Positions 63,658 through 64,000 of a stretch of DNA of 64,000 nucleotides are shown here, one piece after another. The first letter of the stretch is position 1; every line of letters starts with the position of its first letter. A program made the position numbers and the translations under genes. The DNA comes from Desulfobacterium sp. (GTDB lineage Bacteria; Desulfobacterota; Desulfobacteria; Desulfobacterales; Desulfobacteraceae). The stretch covers positions 124,001 through 188,000 of the forward strand of contig JAQYWC010000025.1 in the NCBI GenBank assembly GCA_030145245.1, read 5' to 3'. Below the pieces are notes generated by a model that made no database searches, was not told the origin of the DNA, and worked only from the letters and a program-made list of their open reading frames with translations.

Positions 63658-64000
63658 ATGTACGATGACAAGGAACTCAAGGAGTACCGGGATCTGTTGA
63701 AGGTCCCGGATACGTTTGAGGAGGGGTTTGACTGGAAGACCGTGGTGGCGTCGGTGTTCATCGGATTCCTCATGATGCCCGGCAGCATGTATCTCCAGCT
63801 TGTGATCGGCACCGGCATCGGGCCTGCTGCCCGGTGGGTCACCATCATCCTCTTTGCCGAGATCGCAAAACGGGCCTATTCCGAGCTCAAGCAGCAGGAG
63901 ATCTTCCTGCTTTACTATATGGCAGGGGCGGCCATGGCATCCCCCTTCCAGGGACTGTTGTGGAACCAGTACCTGGTGGGCTCTGACGCGGCACGGATGC
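63658..64000 (+). CDS. second OPT-like membrane protein (3' end outside window)
   Basis: A new ATG with AAGGAG upstream, 25 bp after the previous stop, opens a frame of 114 codons to the window edge. It starts MYDDKELKEYRDLLKVPDTF and then has a hydrophobic segment (VVASVFIGFLMMPGSMYLQLVIG), a Tyr/Glu-rich loop (AKRAYSELKQQEIFLLYYMAG) and more helices. The pattern suits the OPT-like partner proteins found with DUF6785. The rest is outside the window. Confidence 0.6.
   Translation, partial: MYDDKELKEYRDLLKVPDTFEEGFDWKTVVASVFIGFLMMPGSMYLQLVIGTGIGPAARWVTIILFAEIAKRAYSELKQQEIFLLYYMAGAAMASPFQGLLWNQYLVGSDAARM

Overview
The window reads as chromosomal DNA of a Gram-negative, probably sulfate-reducing deltaproteobacterium (Desulfobacteraceae-like). 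This is inferred from gene content: a glnD-glnB-glnA nitrogen block, many NtrC/NarL-type signalling genes, several AMP- and ADP-forming acyl-CoA ligases, a ferredoxin-linked 2-oxoacid oxidoreductase, and a DUF362 ferredoxin. There are no rRNA or tRNA genes, CRISPR arrays or complete insertion sequences. Most genes are GC-rich with clear Shine-Dalgarno sequences. One AT-rich gene (12.3-13.1 kb) and two gene remnants beside it mark a small island of turnover.

Layout. 1-8.4 kb (minus strand): a GspB/ExeB-like fragment at the edge, an ExeA-like ATPase, an MFS transporter, glnA, glnB, glnD and tatA. 8.7-11.6 kb: a MoxR ATPase with its VWA partner, and a TatD nuclease. 11.7-14.6 kb: remnants of mgtE and of a second tatD, a RibD-like reductase, a DUF169 protein and a half-size DMT transporter. 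14.8-24 kb: a SARP/NB-ARC/TPR giant regulator, two orphan solute-binding proteins, an acyl-CoA ligase and a NarX/NarL-type pair. 24.1-30.2 kb: a ZraP/ZraS/ZraR-like metal or envelope stress locus with two divergent sigma-54 promoters, then a hybrid kinase. 30.2-38 kb: acyl-CoA ligase, XRE-cupin regulator, argO/argP, khpA, a BtuFCD-type uptake operon and an SMR pump.

38-48.1 kb is an amino-acid catabolism cluster on the minus strand: ferredoxin, alpha, beta and gamma subunits of a VorB-type 2-oxoacid:ferredoxin oxidoreductase, an ADP-forming acyl-CoA synthetase, a Glu/Leu/Phe/Val dehydrogenase, an MFS and a BCCT transporter, closed by an IclR regulator. A shared palindrome upstream of the first gene and near the IclR gene is a candidate operator. 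Together the enzymes could deaminate an amino acid, oxidise the 2-oxoacid to an acyl-CoA with reduced ferredoxin, and make ATP from the thioester.

48.4-50.3 kb holds a DUF362 ferredoxin with an in-frame 21-bp tandem repeat, and a PNPOx-like protein. 50.7-64 kb (plus strand) is the most unusual part: a TPR lipoprotein, then a tightly packed operon of a GSCFA protein, a GT28-like glycosyltransferase, a minimal FtsX/MacB-type permease, its ATPase, a 1591-residue fusion of an apparently catalytically dead M28-peptidase-like ectodomain with an FtsX-type permease, and two large polytopic OPT-like membrane proteins (the second runs off the window). I know of no described system with this composition and regard it as the best candidate for an undescribed envelope export or surface-glycan system.
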